A stretch of DNA of 44,587 nt from contig NZ_KE387234.1 in NCBI RefSeq assembly GCF_000430745.1, forward strand, positions 1 to 44,587. The letters run 5' to 3'. This DNA is from Fictibacillus gelatini DSM 15865 (GTDB lineage Bacteria; Bacillota; Bacilli; Bacillales; Fictibacillaceae). Shown one piece after another: positions 1-8,378 of this stretch (its first letter is position 1; each line of letters begins with the position of its first letter). The translations under genes were made by a program, and so were the position numbers. The notes beneath the pieces are model-generated. The model made no database searches. It was not told the origin of the DNA and saw nothing but the letters and a program-made list of their open reading frames with translations.

Positions 1-32
1 ATGAAGGATTGCGCTTATTAGCGTTAGCATAG
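1..32 (+). pseudogene. tnpB: TnpB (IS200/IS605 family) C-terminal end, cut by window edge
   Basis: The frame that starts one base before the window reads (N)EGLRLLALA and stops with TAG at 30-32. This is the usual TnpB tail: the segment after the zinc-ribbon ends in a pattern like NASxNILxEGLRLLA. It is followed at once by a right-end hairpin typical of these elements (see the omega-RNA entry), which makes a chance match unlikely. TnpB is an RNA-guided DNA nuclease, the ancestor of Cas12. Only the last nine residues are here, so whether the rest of the gene is intact cannot be told. Confidence 0.75.
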
Positions 33-156
33 CAAAAAGAACTCTTGGAACGAGAGGGATAGCTCGGTCAGTTTTCGTTGGCTACTAAAAGCAACGATAA
101 GTCGAGAAGCCCCCACTTCAAAAACCGTTAGGTTTTAAGTGGCGGGTAGTTCACTC
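1..156 (+). ncRNA. omega-RNA (reRNA) scaffold and right end of an IS200/IS605-type element, partial
   Basis: The DNA after the tnpB stop holds a compact hairpin. Outer arms CCACTT (113-118) and AAGTGG (137-142) pair, CCC (110-112) pairs with GGG (144-146) around one bulged C, and an inner stem AAAACC (121-126)/GGTTTT (131-136) closes on GTTA. The stretch ends in GGGTAGTTCAC, the kind of right end seen in IS1341/IS605 elements of Bacillaceae. In this family the RNA copied from this region binds TnpB, and the flanking DNA just outside the right end serves as guide; here that would start near 154-157 (TCAAACGATCACC...). The exact end and the 5' start, probably inside tnpB, are not resolved. Confidence 0.6.
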
Positions 157-159
157 AAA

Positions 160-170
160 CGATCACCTCC
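160..170 (-). promoter_or_regulatory. Perfect Shine-Dalgarno pointing into the IS right end
   Basis: On the minus strand 160-170 reads GGAGGTGATCG, an extended match to the 16S rRNA tail. Five bases later comes TTGAGTGAACTACC, a TTG-start frame that runs straight into the IS right end and stops after seven codons. Such a strong site with no gene behind it suggests that the element landed at the start of a minus-strand gene, or moved that gene away from its own ribosome site. Confidence 0.45.
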
Positions 171-225
171 ATTAAAATGATATGATACCATATTTACTAT
201 TTTATTTTAGATTGTACTCTGAATT

Positions 226-273
226 CAAAAAAGCCTGAAGCTGGCTATTTACGGCCAATTTCAGGCTTTTTTA
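226..273. terminator. Bidirectional Rho-independent terminator
   Basis: An inverted repeat AAAAAAGCCTGAA ... TTCAGGCTTTTTT spans about 226-272, with a smaller GGC/GCC pairing inside. It has T-runs on both strands. It lies about 75 bp past the stop of the minus-strand polysaccharide deacetylase and probably ends that transcript. Confidence 0.8.
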
Positions 274-346
274 TTGTGGGACTATTGATTCAATCACCGA
301 TCGTCCGGCTCATTCTATTTTTAATTTTCCCTCATGTTTTTGGCAC

Positions 347-1477
347 TCAATCCAATTCTCTCGTTCTACTCGTTTTCTTTCTCCTTAGCCACCATAAAGC
401 TCTAGCAGCAAGGAGGATCACGAGCGCCCCCAGGACCCCGATAAGGAGAGCATTGGGGGAATGGGAATCAGGGCTCTTTTTTTTTCCGGCGTCATAAGCT
501 TTCTGAACATCTTGTCCTAAGAGCGTTGGAACGGTAACAAATGTATATCCTTTCGCACGCAATTGGTCAATGATTTGCGGCAATGCCTTCACCGTTTCAA
601 AATTCCCTTCTGCATGGTAGCTATGCTGCAGAACGATGGCCCCCGGGCTCGCGCTTTTGTTCACTGTCGAAACAATCTTTTTGGCAGGCGCGCCGCTCCA
701 ATCGATCGTATCGATCGTCCAATTGATCGAATGGTAGCCTTGAGATTTCAGCCATGCGAGCTGCCCGTCTTTAATTTCGCCAAATGGCGGCCGAAACAAA
801 TTGGTTTTGAATCCTATCACTTTCTCAATTTGTGCGCTTGTGGAATCCACTTCTTTCATAAACTGCTGGTTGGTGAGCTCAGGCAAATGCGGGTGATCCC
901 ACGTATGGTTGCCAATCGCATGGCCCTCTTTGTAAATTCGCTTCAGCACGTTTGGATAATCTTTGGCCTGCTTCCCGATCACAAAGAAGGTCGCCTTCAC
1001 ATGCTTTTTCTTTAAGATATCCAAGATTTGCGGCGTGTAGTTGTTGTCCGGGCCGTCGTCAAACGTAAGGGCGATTCTTTTCTTGCTGGAATCCCCCATA
1101 TAAACCATCCCGGCAGAATTCTTAGATGGCACATTTAGCTTTTGCCCTGGATTGATCCAATGAGGATCTTTGACTTGCGGGTTCGCCTGGATGAGTTCAG
1201 ATTTAGAAACACCGAATTTTTCCGAAATTTTGCGGAAAGTGTCCCCGGCCTTCACGTTGTACGTATCGGGAATTTTTAATTGTTGTCCCCGGTTAAGTAT
1301 GGTCGATTGCAATTGGTTCGCGTTTACCAGCTGATCAATGGATGTTCCATAATGATCGGAAATTTTCTTGAGGGTATCCCCTTGTTGAACGGTGTACGTT
1401 GCAGCCATTGCAAGATTTCCTTTCATGAGCAGGCAAACGAAGAACAATGCGATCCAACCGGCTGCTTTTTTAAACAT
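347..1477 (-). CDS. LysM-containing polysaccharide deacetylase (NodB family), membrane-anchored
   Basis: The 376-residue protein opens with a signal peptide (about 1-26, hydrophobic core AGWIALFFVCLL, then AMAA). Two LysM domains follow at about 27-70 and 72-117, which bind peptidoglycan or chitin-like glycans. The NodB deacetylase domain covers about 132-320 with the motifs TFDDGP (D140, D141), NHTWDHP (H191, H195) and RPPFG (229-233); the last motif reads LQHS (H285). A transmembrane segment at about 343-364 followed by Arg/Lys anchors the C-terminus. It should remove acetyl groups from N-acetylated glycans at the cell surface. A C-terminal anchor is unusual for LysM-NodB proteins of spore-formers. 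GTGAGGGGGAGACATC precedes the ATG, a good ribosome site. It stands alone, with a terminator downstream. Confidence 0.9.
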   Translation of the reverse strand: MFKKAAGWIALFFVCLLMKGNLAMAATYTVQQGDTLKKISDHYGTSIDQLVNANQLQSTILNRGQQLKIPDTYNVKAGDTFRKISEKFGVSKSELIQANPQVKDPHWINPGQKLNVPSKNSAGMVYMGDSSKKRIALTFDDGPDNNYTPQILDILKKKHVKATFFVIGKQAKDYPNVLKRIYKEGHAIGNHTWDHPHLPELTNQQFMKEVDSTSAQIEKVIGFKTNLFRPPFGEIKDGQLAWLKSQGYHSINWTIDTIDWSGAPAKKIVSTVNKSASPGAIVLQHSYHAEGNFETVKALPQIIDQLRAKGYTFVTVPTLLGQDVQKAYDAGKKKSPDSHSPNALLIGVLGALVILLAARALWWLRRKKTSRTRELD

Positions 1478-1657
1478 GATGTCTCCCCCTCACAATACTT
1501 TGATTATAAAGATAAAATCAGAAGGCGACATCACAATTTAATTACAACTACTTTAATAAAATATAACAAAGAATATAAAAACGCTCTTCCTTATTGAATG
1601 GAAGAATGTCCTGGCTAGTATAGCGGAATAGGTAAAAAAGAATGTGGAGTGAATCAA

Positions 1658-1873
1658 ATGAACAAAAAAGAGGAATTAAAGCGCATCATAGATAATTTAC
1701 CTGACGAAAAGCTTCCGGATCCAATTGAATTTTTAAAATCACTTATTCCGGAAGATGATGAGCCATTAACTGATGAAGAATTGAAAGCAATTAAAGAAGC
1801 GGAAAAGCGTATAGCAAACGGAGAGTATACGACGTTAGAGGAATTGTTAAAAGATTTAGACGGGGATGATTGA
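1658..1873 (+). CDS. Antitoxin of a RelBE/ParDE-like type II toxin-antitoxin pair
   Basis: About 71 acidic residues, rich in E, D and K, with the pattern EPLTDEELKAIKEAEKRI followed by EYTTLEELLKDL, typical of small Bacillaceae antitoxins that precede a RelE-like toxin. The best start is the ATG at 1658, with GTGGAG 8 bases upstream; a GTG at 1649 lies inside that ribosome site. The stop (1871-1873) overlaps the ATG of the next frame by one base, the usual coupling in such pairs. The toxin next to it is broken, so the antitoxin is probably a leftover. The assignment rests on size, charge and context; the precise antitoxin family is not certain. Confidence 0.7.
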   Translation: MNKKEELKRIIDNLPDEKLPDPIEFLKSLIPEDDEPLTDEELKAIKEAEKRIANGEYTTLEELLKDLDGDD

Positions 1874-2122
1874 TGATGTATTCTTTGAAAATTGATAAAG
1901 AAGCAGCAAAATTTATAAAAAGGTTAGACAAATCGACTAGAAAACGAATGAAGGAAGCATTATTAGAAATTCAAGAAACACCTTATACAGAAGCTAAAAA
2001 ATGATAACTGTTTTAGAAAGCGGGTTGGTGATTATCGAATCATTTACAAAGTTTACGACAACGAATTGGTTGTTAGTATAGTTAAAATAGGCAACCGTGG
2101 CGATATTTATAAATATCTGTAA
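1873..2122 (+). pseudogene. RelE/ParE-type toxin, frameshifted
   Basis: The first frame reads MMYSLKIDKEAAKFIKRLDK ... EIQETPYTEAKK and hits TGA at 2002-2004. A second frame resumes at once with KNDNCFRKRVGDYRIIYKVY and ends GNRGDIYKYL. Together they give the RelE/ParE toxin fold with its hallmark RVGDYRIIY strand and C-terminal R.G..Y.... The junction is an A-run; an ancestral repeated AAAAAAT collapsing by 8 bases would restore the frame and a length of about 85 residues, the family norm. RelE-type toxins cleave mRNA at the ribosome; this copy should be inactive unless the ribosome shifts frame or the read is wrong. Confidence 0.75.
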
Positions 2123-2277
2123 TATCCCTTCTCCTCATCTGAATATGATAACAGTCAGTTACCTCGCCCTTAAGATTCACTTTCAGTTGAGCTTTTTTAC
2201 CCAATAATTTCAATGGCTGGTCGTAAATACGAAAACATTAAATTAAAATAATCAGGTAGGGCATTTAAATGTCTCGC

Positions 2278-2836
2278 CTATTTCTGCCATCCAAAGCCTA
2301 ACGAAACTTCTAACTTATAATGTATAATCTCTTTCGGCAATTCGAATACGATTTTAGCAGTCTTAGAGATGTTAGGGTTTACTTTTTGCAAGAAGAATCC
2401 GACGTCCCGACCGTTTAAGTACATATCCAGTTCTGCAGAAGAGTCATATTTACTTCCATATGCCAAAACACGGAACATTTCTCCATCAACCATTCGTGCT
2501 TTTTTATCACCATTTTTAATGGTAACTTCCACTACAGCAAATTTACCGTCAGTCGTTTTATCACCAAGAACATTCGTTAGTTTATTGGATTCATTTACGC
2601 CTTTAACTTTGTAAGCTAATTTCCCTACTTTAACCTCTTGGCTGATTCCGAATTCCCTTTTTCTTTTTTTGGAGCTTCTTTTTTAGCCGGACTTGCTGGT
2701 TCAGATTTTTCTTTATCTTTTGCAGAATCTCTGCCACTTTCACCGTTAGCCGCTGCTACTACGATAATAACGATTAACCAAAACCACCATTTCTTGTAGA
2801 TAAGCTTTTAACTTTATCGAATATCTCTGAAAGCAA
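2278..2836 (-). pseudogene. DUF4352 domain protein, membrane-anchored, frameshifted at least twice
   Basis: The 3' part (2278 to about 2650) codes for EVKVGKLAYKVKGVNESNKL ... TDGKFAVVEVTIKNGDKKAR and continues to GFGWQK, a clear DUF4352 immunoglobulin-like domain found in exported Firmicute proteins. Upstream, in another frame, lies the matching front end: KKWWFWLIVIIVVAAANGES (membrane segment) and a charged linker PAKKEAPKKEKG. Further up, a third frame gives SEIFDKVKSLST. No single frame joins them and no ATG is present in the joined frame. A complete gene would be about 180 codons. Function unknown. It is convergent with the broken toxin. Confidence 0.65.
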
Positions 2837-3037
2837 ATTATTAAATAATATAAAATGACTTTGATAATTTCCACTAATGCAACTTTCCCCTGAGTATTCT
2901 TGAGGTATTTTTAAAAAACAATTTATAATGCTTGTCTAATACAATTCCTCAATCACTAATACATTTTCCACAAAAGCAGGAATAAAGTCTCATCATATTG
3001 AAATAATGCATTATATTAATAGTGGGGGGATTATAGA

Positions 3038-4351
3038 ATGAAAAAATCGGAAATTGGAGTTCGTACTTTAGATATCCAATCGGGTCTATATAAATATCAA
3101 GACGCTTTAATTGATTTGAAACTTAGAAAAACCATACTCATAGGAAAAGCCGCAAGTTTGGCATCTCATCTAAGAGGAGTACAAGTTATTGAAAACTTCG
3201 AAGGACTAATTACACTTGCTTCAAAACTAGGTATTTCTGCGATCGAATTAGAAAAGGTTTTGGAGATTTTAGATGATATTAGATATATAAATATTATTGG
3301 TTCCAAAGACCAACCTGACAGAATCGAAGTTTTACTTAGTAAATTCCAAACTACTTATGAAAGACTTGGAGAGAAGTGGGAAACACATAAACCAGCTGAA
3401 TTTGAACAAAAAATGGTTCAAATGATTAATGAACTTTCTAAAGGCGTAAAATTAATTAATAGCTTGACCGATCAATACGATCTTAGCGAACAAGAATTTG
3501 ATGCTTTAATGGATATAGGCTCACAAGGAGGATTAATCAACACTTTTGAGGGAACAAGGTCCGGTGAAAAAGTTTTGTATTCACCAATTTATATGGAGGA
3601 AAATCCCGAACAAGTGATAAATTTAATTTCTAAGTATAGTGAAGCCGAAGTTTCGCAAACCTTAAACTTACTTACAGCAATGCCCGGCTATCCGGTCTTT
3701 AAACTGAATAACATTAACAATATGTTGTTACTTGAATTAATGAACAGTAACATCTATCAAACCCCTGCAATAACTGCCTCAGGAGGAACTGTTAATTTTT
3801 TGTTCAGCCCTTTTACAGAAGCACAAGAACGACAAATGTTGAAACACGCTCGATTCGTTGTTGCGGCAGTTAGATATGGTGAAAGATTCTCAAGGTATTC
3901 AAATTTACACTCGCCTTTAAAATTTATAAACTCACTCTTGGATAGAGGTTATATTGGTCAAACACCTCATACTGATATCGAGGCACAATATGGGGTTTTG
4001 CGGGATTGTGGTTTAGGGAGAATTGAAGAAGTTTTTCAAGGTCGATTTCGCTTCTTTTTAGCTGACACGGATTATGCAAAAGATGTGGTTCGTTTAGCAA
4101 AAAAAATCCTATTTACTCAAACTGATTTTGATCCTGAAATGAGTAGAGGAATTGTAAATGAAGCTTGGGATTTAAGAAAAAATTTATCTACGTATCAATT
4201 TAATGACTATATACCAAATTTAAGGAATATTAAGAACATTAACAAAACCCTTGAGGAAAAGAAGGAACTTCGCAAGTCTTCAAGGTCACAAAAAGTTATT
4301 AATTCAGTTTTGAATCTTTTATTTACTGAGGGGGAGCCAAATGTCTTCTAA
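3038..4351 (+). CDS. Unrecognised protein, first gene of a two-gene operon with a nuclease-like partner
   Basis: The 437-residue product has no signal peptide or membrane segment and is not a family I recognise. Residues about 50-88 (FEGLITLASKLGISAIELEK then VLEILDDIRYINI) have the spacing of a winged helix-turn-helix, so it may bind DNA or sense a ligand. The middle holds TPAITASGGTVNFLFSPFTE (about 242-261); the C-terminus is basic and helical (KKELRKSSRSQK). An AGTGGGGGGATTATAGA ribosome site precedes the ATG. Its last 11 bases overlap the next gene, so the two are translationally coupled and likely act together. Low GC, like the surrounding accessory DNA. A regulator or sensor for the partner nuclease is an inference only. 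Confidence 0.6.
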   Translation: MKKSEIGVRTLDIQSGLYKYQDALIDLKLRKTILIGKAASLASHLRGVQVIENFEGLITLASKLGISAIELEKVLEILDDIRYINIIGSKDQPDRIEVLLSKFQTTYERLGEKWETHKPAEFEQKMVQMINELSKGVKLINSLTDQYDLSEQEFDALMDIGSQGGLINTFEGTRSGEKVLYSPIYMEENPEQVINLISKYSEAEVSQTLNLLTAMPGYPVFKLNNINNMLLLELMNSNIYQTPAITASGGTVNFLFSPFTEAQERQMLKHARFVVAAVRYGERFSRYSNLHSPLKFINSLLDRGYIGQTPHTDIEAQYGVLRDCGLGRIEEVFQGRFRFFLADTDYAKDVVRLAKKILFTQTDFDPEMSRGIVNEAWDLRKNLSTYQFNDYIPNLRNIKNINKTLEEKKELRKSSRSQKVINSVLNLLFTEGEPNVF

Positions 4352-5432
4352 GGATAAAGATTTTGAATATAAACATCGATTTCAAAAAGTATTATGGAAA
4401 ATGGGCTTTTGGACAAGGATAGAAGTTCCGGTTCTTGCCTATTCTATTGATACCTATATAGATAACTTAAAAAAACATGATTTAACAGATATAGATGTAT
4501 ATGGTGAACATATAAATCTCGATTTTTCTATAAATAAATATATTACCGATTGTAAATCTGGCAGGAATGTAAAAAATACAGAAAGAGTATTTTGGTTACG
4601 TGGGGTTATGGATTACACACAAGCGAATAAAGGTTTTTTGGTTAAGAAGGGAATTTCTTCAAATATTAGGTTGATACTAGACAAGTTAAATATTTATGCA
4701 ATTGATAATACCAATCTTAATGAACTTGAAAAATTATATGATACTAAGGAAATAAGTGAAGTCTTTTCAGTGGAATATTATCAAGAAAGAGAGAAGATCG
4801 TAAACTCATTAAGTGTTGAATACAAAAAAATTTACCAATTTCTAAGCCAAAGATATTGGTATAATCCAAGTCATTTGAATTTAGCCGTACTTTTAACTAT
4901 GCTTAGAAAAGGCGAATTTTATAGAAAGTTTTCCCAGGATGATAAGACACATTTATTTTTATTGTTAGAAATTGTAATATTATTAAGTAGAATTTTGTTC
5001 GAATGTTGTAACTACGTTCTTCATAGAAATATTGCAGACATACCTCAAGCAGTTTTGGAGTTTACACATGGAGGAGTAAATGGTCTTAACAACAAAAAGA
5101 ACATCATACGGGAAGTTCAAAATATTATTATTAAACTTTATCCAGATGAAAATGTTAAGGTTGATGATAATGAAATTAAACCTTTTTACTATAAGTCACT
5201 AACTGAACTTATTGCAACTTTACTCACGGAACCAGCTATGTCCAAAGACATTATTCGTTATTTAGAAATTTTTCAGCATGAAATCATTACTGGGAAATCC
5301 TATGACCTTCAGAACATCTTTGGAGCTACATTTTCTAATGTTACACTAAAACTTTCTAAAGATATTGTTAGATTTTATGCCAGTGCAACAAAAGTAGATC
5401 AAAGTATTTTCAAATCAATTTTAAATAAATAA
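4341..5432 (+). CDS. Putative PD-(D/E)XK-fold nuclease, second gene of the operon
   Basis: 363 residues. The first 105 resemble a restriction-endonuclease-like core: an opening helix with a conserved-type Glu (E9, FEYKHRFQKVLWKMGFW), then LTDIDVYG (D50, D52), a spacer strand, and ITDCKSG (D70-x-K72). D...DxK in this order is the PD-(D/E)XK signature, close to Mrr-like and recombination-type nucleases. ERVFWLRGVMDY (81-92) would be the following helix. Residues 120-363 are helical, with a hydrophobic stretch LFLLLEIVILLSRILF (about 206-221), and match nothing I know. A GAGGGGGAG ribosome site sits inside the end of the upstream gene. Catalysis is inferred from the motif alone. Such pairs are frequent among phage-defence systems. 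Confidence 0.6.
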   Translation: MSSKDKDFEYKHRFQKVLWKMGFWTRIEVPVLAYSIDTYIDNLKKHDLTDIDVYGEHINLDFSINKYITDCKSGRNVKNTERVFWLRGVMDYTQANKGFLVKKGISSNIRLILDKLNIYAIDNTNLNELEKLYDTKEISEVFSVEYYQEREKIVNSLSVEYKKIYQFLSQRYWYNPSHLNLAVLLTMLRKGEFYRKFSQDDKTHLFLLLEIVILLSRILFECCNYVLHRNIADIPQAVLEFTHGGVNGLNNKKNIIREVQNIIIKLYPDENVKVDDNEIKPFYYKSLTELIATLLTEPAMSKDIIRYLEIFQHEIITGKSYDLQNIFGATFSNVTLKLSKDIVRFYASATKVDQSIFKSILNK

Positions 5433-6057
5433 TTAAGACCTCCGAACGATCTCACGACCTTTAAAGGCAGCTTATTGTCTGATTCACATTTTATTAATAA
5501 CCTGAATCCGTGACTTATTGTTGATCTCTATTTAGAAATAATATTTTATCAACTTAATCGAAATAATTTATTTTATAAAATAATAAATCCTTTTTTAAAA
5601 AAGACATAGGAAAGCTAACCTCTGATAATTTGTAAAACCTGGTGTCACGTTTTTGGAATGATCAATCTTTATGTATCGATTAAAAGGCTTGGTAAATTCT
5701 TTTGAAAGAAGGAATCTACCGATTTCCCGTTCCTATTTTAAATCATGGATTCAGGTTAAATTTTTAATACCAATTTTTGAAATTAAAGTGAAAGAGTGCT
5801 ACTCCCATTACTGCGAGCAGCACCCTTCCTATTAATGAACCTTCATATATATTTTTCTTATTCTAGTTTCCGGCTTTGTCTTTAGGTAGATAATCAGTAT
5901 TTTTCCTTTATTCTGTGCTTTGATTTTCACTTTGAATTTCCATTTGAATCGGCTGTTGCCTGCCATAATTTTGTTTTACCAAATACCATAAACTGTTGTT
6001 TTTTAACCTTTCCGTAATCGTTTTATTTCCTAAAGCAAATATTAGTTTTTACCCAAT
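5433..6057. other. 625-bp AT-rich intergenic region, no intact gene
   Basis: No start-to-stop gene with a ribosome site is visible. It holds an imperfect hairpin at 5796-5823 (GTGCTACTC/GAGCAGCAC, one mismatch, loop of 10) with TCTTTCACTTT behind it on the minus strand, possibly a weak terminator. It also holds a protein-like minus-strand frame at 5908-6048, listed separately. No convincing promoter found. Confidence 0.5.
5908..6048 (-). pseudogene. Possible C-terminal remnant of an unidentified protein
   Basis: Between two stops this frame reads KLIFALGNKTITERLKNNSL and then WYLVKQNYGRQQPIQME, ending in STE. The composition and the tail look like a real protein C-terminus rather than random AT-rich translation, but there is no start codon or ribosome site and I cannot name the family. 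A transposase tail is one possibility, given the IS end at the window start. Confidence 0.25.
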
Positions 6058-6477
6058 TTATTTGCTTTTGTTAGCTGAAAATATCCTAAAATCTTGATAC
6101 GTTAAATTAGTTTTTAGTTTGGTATCTTTTAATAAATCTTGTCTAATTGCTATCATTAATTCACCGAGTATTTTTTCTTTATTTTCACTTGTAAATGAAT
6201 CAGTCTTAACAGCTTCAAGAAACTCGTCTAATTTTTTTATAATATTATCGGGACAATATAACCAACATAAATTTACTTGGTCCAGGAAATTTGTTATTAG
6301 AGTTGTATCACTTGAATCAACGTAGAAACCTTTAATACTCCTGATCAGTTCAGCATATCGTTCTTCTTTTCTTTTGAAGCTTTCTTGTTTTCGTTTACTT
6401 CTTTCATTTAGTACCCATGTAATAAAACCAGCGACCACCGATAAAACCGTTATAATTATCGATAAGTACTCTTTCAT
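6058..6477 (-). CDS. Small membrane protein of unknown function
   Basis: 139 residues with one N-terminal membrane helix (about 4-22, YLSIIITVLSVVAGFITWVL), then a strongly charged segment (NERSKRKQESFKRKEERYAE) likely to form a coiled coil, then a helical cytoplasmic domain. GGAAGGGG lies 12-13 bases before the ATG, a slightly long spacing. Similar single-helix proteins of this size are common in accessory regions and have no assigned role. It reads toward the 625-bp gap and is separated from pgcA by 50 bases; low GC suggests it belongs with the accessory block rather than with pgcA. Confidence 0.65.
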   Translation of the reverse strand: MKEYLSIIITVLSVVAGFITWVLNERSKRKQESFKRKEERYAELIRSIKGFYVDSSDTTLITNFLDQVNLCWLYCPDNIIKKLDEFLEAVKTDSFTSENKEKILGELMIAIRQDLLKDTKLKTNLTYQDFRIFSANKSK

Positions 6478-6527
6478 AAAATTAAATGCCCCTTCCTAGC
6501 CTGTGTACAAAAAGTATATTTTTATGA

Positions 6528-8276
6528 TTACGAGATTTTTGTTCTCACAGACTCAACTTGCTTCAAAACATCATTTTTCAACGATTCAATAGCCTGCTCA
6601 CTTTTCTCCATGCTATCTTCCTTCACCCCGAAGTAGAACTTGATCTTTGGCTCGGTGCCGGATGGGCGGAGGCAGAACCAGGATTCGTCGTCTAAAATGT
6701 ATTTTAGGACGTTGGATGTTGGGAGGTCGATTGGTTCGGTTGTTCCCTGGGCCACATTCGTTCGTTTGCTGACTATATAGTCCTCGATAGTAGCGACTTT
6801 TTTCCCGGCGATTCCCAAAGGCGGATTTTCGCGGAAGGAGGACATGATGTGGTTGATTTCCTCGGCTCCTTGCATTCCTTTTAACGTTAAGGAAACAAGG
6901 TCTTCCTTGTAAAAGCCGTACTTTTCAAAGACTTCATGCAAGGCTTCGTACAATGTCCTTCCGCGTGATTTATAATAGGCGGCCACTTCTGCCGCAAGCA
7001 AACAAGATTGGACGGCGTCTTTGTCACGGACGAAATCGCCGATCAAATAGCCGTAGCTTTCTTCATAGCCAAACAGGAAGGTATGCTCACCCGTTTGTTC
7101 ATACTGCCCGATTTTCTCTCCGATAAATTTAAAGCCCGTCAATGTGTCAACCGTCACCAAGCCATAGTGTTCGGCGATCTTACGGCCAATTTCCGACGTT
7201 ACGATCGTTTTCAAGACAACGCCGTTTGCCGGAAGAGTTCCTTTTTTCTTTTTTTGCGACAAGATGTAATCGAGCATCAATGCCCCGGTCTGGTTTCCTG
7301 TCAGAACAACATACTCTCCTTCAAGATTCTTTGTTGCCACTCCAACACGGTCAGCATCAGGGTCTGTTCCAATTAAAATATCAGCGCCGATTTCCTTTCC
7401 GTAACGAATGGCCCATTCAAACGCAGCATGCTCTTCCGGGTTTGGCGACTTCACCGTTGAAAAGTTCGGATCCGGCTTCTCCTGCTCGGCCACGATAGTC
7501 ACATTCGTAAATCCTGCTGCTTTTAATCCGTTACGAACAGGATGATTGGCTGTCCCGTGCAGCGGGGTAAAGACGATTTTCACATCAGCGGCATGCTTCT
7601 CTAACAGTTCTTGATTTTGCACAATCGTCTTTAATTGCTCGATATACGCGCGATCCACTTTTTCACCGATAAATGTTAAAAGCCCGTTCTTTACCAGCTC
7701 TTCCTTATCCGCCACTTCAATCGTCAATTCGTTTTCAACCTCATTTACCTTGGCAATCAACCGATCGGCAAACTCCGGCGTCAATTGACCGCCATCCGGA
7801 CCGTATACTTTGTAGCCGTTATATTCCGGCGGATTATGGCTTGCCGTAATGACAATCCCGGCAAAACAGTGAAGGTAGCGAACGGCAAACGACAATTCAG
7901 GCGTCGGGCGCAACGATTCAAAGACGTACGTTTGAATGCCATGTTTCCCGAGCGTCAATGCCGCCTCTAACGCAAACTCCGGGGACTTATGGCGGGAATC
8001 GTAGGCAATCGCGACACCGCGAACTTTCGCCTCCTCCCCATGTTCTTCAATGTAACGCGCCAGTCCTTCAGACGCCTTGCGAATCGTATAGACATTCAAC
8101 CGGTTGGTTCCTGGGCCAATCTCCCCGCGCATCCCGCCTGTGCCGAACTCTAACGTTTTATAAAAACAATCTTCCAACTGTTTCTCGTCATGCGAAAGAG
8201 CGTTTAATTGTTCCTTGACTTCATGATCCAATTCAGCCCATTCATTCCAGCGTTGATAGTCTTCTTTCCAACTCAT
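6528..8276 (-). CDS. pgcA: Alpha-phosphoglucomutase (PgcA type)
   Basis: 582 residues, the length of Bacillus PgcA. It interconverts glucose-6-phosphate and glucose-1-phosphate, the entry to UDP-glucose, and members also act on mannose phosphates. Motifs: TASHNP (144-149) with the phosphoserine S146, metal loop TDPDADR (D305, D307, D309), sugar-binding GYEESYGY, and the phosphate loop RPSGTEPK near the C-terminus. Domain order matches the phosphohexomutase family. An AGGGGGAACG ribosome site lies before the ATG. A terminator at 8290-8321 separates it from galE upstream, although both serve the same sugar-nucleotide supply for the polysaccharide cluster. GC is clearly higher than in the cluster core. 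Confidence 0.95.
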   Translation of the reverse strand: MSWKEDYQRWNEWAELDHEVKEQLNALSHDEKQLEDCFYKTLEFGTGGMRGEIGPGTNRLNVYTIRKASEGLARYIEEHGEEAKVRGVAIAYDSRHKSPEFALEAALTLGKHGIQTYVFESLRPTPELSFAVRYLHCFAGIVITASHNPPEYNGYKVYGPDGGQLTPEFADRLIAKVNEVENELTIEVADKEELVKNGLLTFIGEKVDRAYIEQLKTIVQNQELLEKHAADVKIVFTPLHGTANHPVRNGLKAAGFTNVTIVAEQEKPDPNFSTVKSPNPEEHAAFEWAIRYGKEIGADILIGTDPDADRVGVATKNLEGEYVVLTGNQTGALMLDYILSQKKKKGTLPANGVVLKTIVTSEIGRKIAEHYGLVTVDTLTGFKFIGEKIGQYEQTGEHTFLFGYEESYGYLIGDFVRDKDAVQSCLLAAEVAAYYKSRGRTLYEALHEVFEKYGFYKEDLVSLTLKGMQGAEEINHIMSSFRENPPLGIAGKKVATIEDYIVSKRTNVAQGTTEPIDLPTSNVLKYILDDESWFCLRPSGTEPKIKFYFGVKEDSMEKSEQAIESLKNDVLKQVESVRTKIS

Positions 8277-8289
8277 GATCGTTCCCCCT

Positions 8290-8321
8290 AAAAAAGATTC
8301 AGGCCCGCTATCAGCCTGAAT
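8290..8321 (-). terminator. Rho-independent terminator after galE
   Basis: On the minus strand ATTCAGGC ... GCCTGAAT forms an 8-bp stem (8297-8304/8314-8321) followed by CTTTTTTA. It sits about 58 bases after the galE stop and 14 bases before the pgcA start, so pgcA either relies on readthrough or on its own promoter. Confidence 0.75.
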
Positions 8322-8378
8322 ATCAATCTAAATCTCTATATATCTATTAAAAAATCCTGAAAGGGGTTGTGCGTTCGC

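Noticed and set aside
563-1015. 150-residue plus-strand frame inside the polysaccharide deacetylase
   Set aside because: It is the complementary reading of a gene with full catalytic motifs and has no ribosome site or recognisable domain.
1-6500. Prophage or integrative element
   Set aside because: No integrase, structural or replication genes and no flanking att-like repeats are visible; the stretch is better described as decayed accessory DNA.
7008-7498. Long plus-strand frames inside pgcA
   Set aside because: They are antisense readings of a well-conserved GC-rich gene; composition is Cys/Arg-rich and unlike a real protein.
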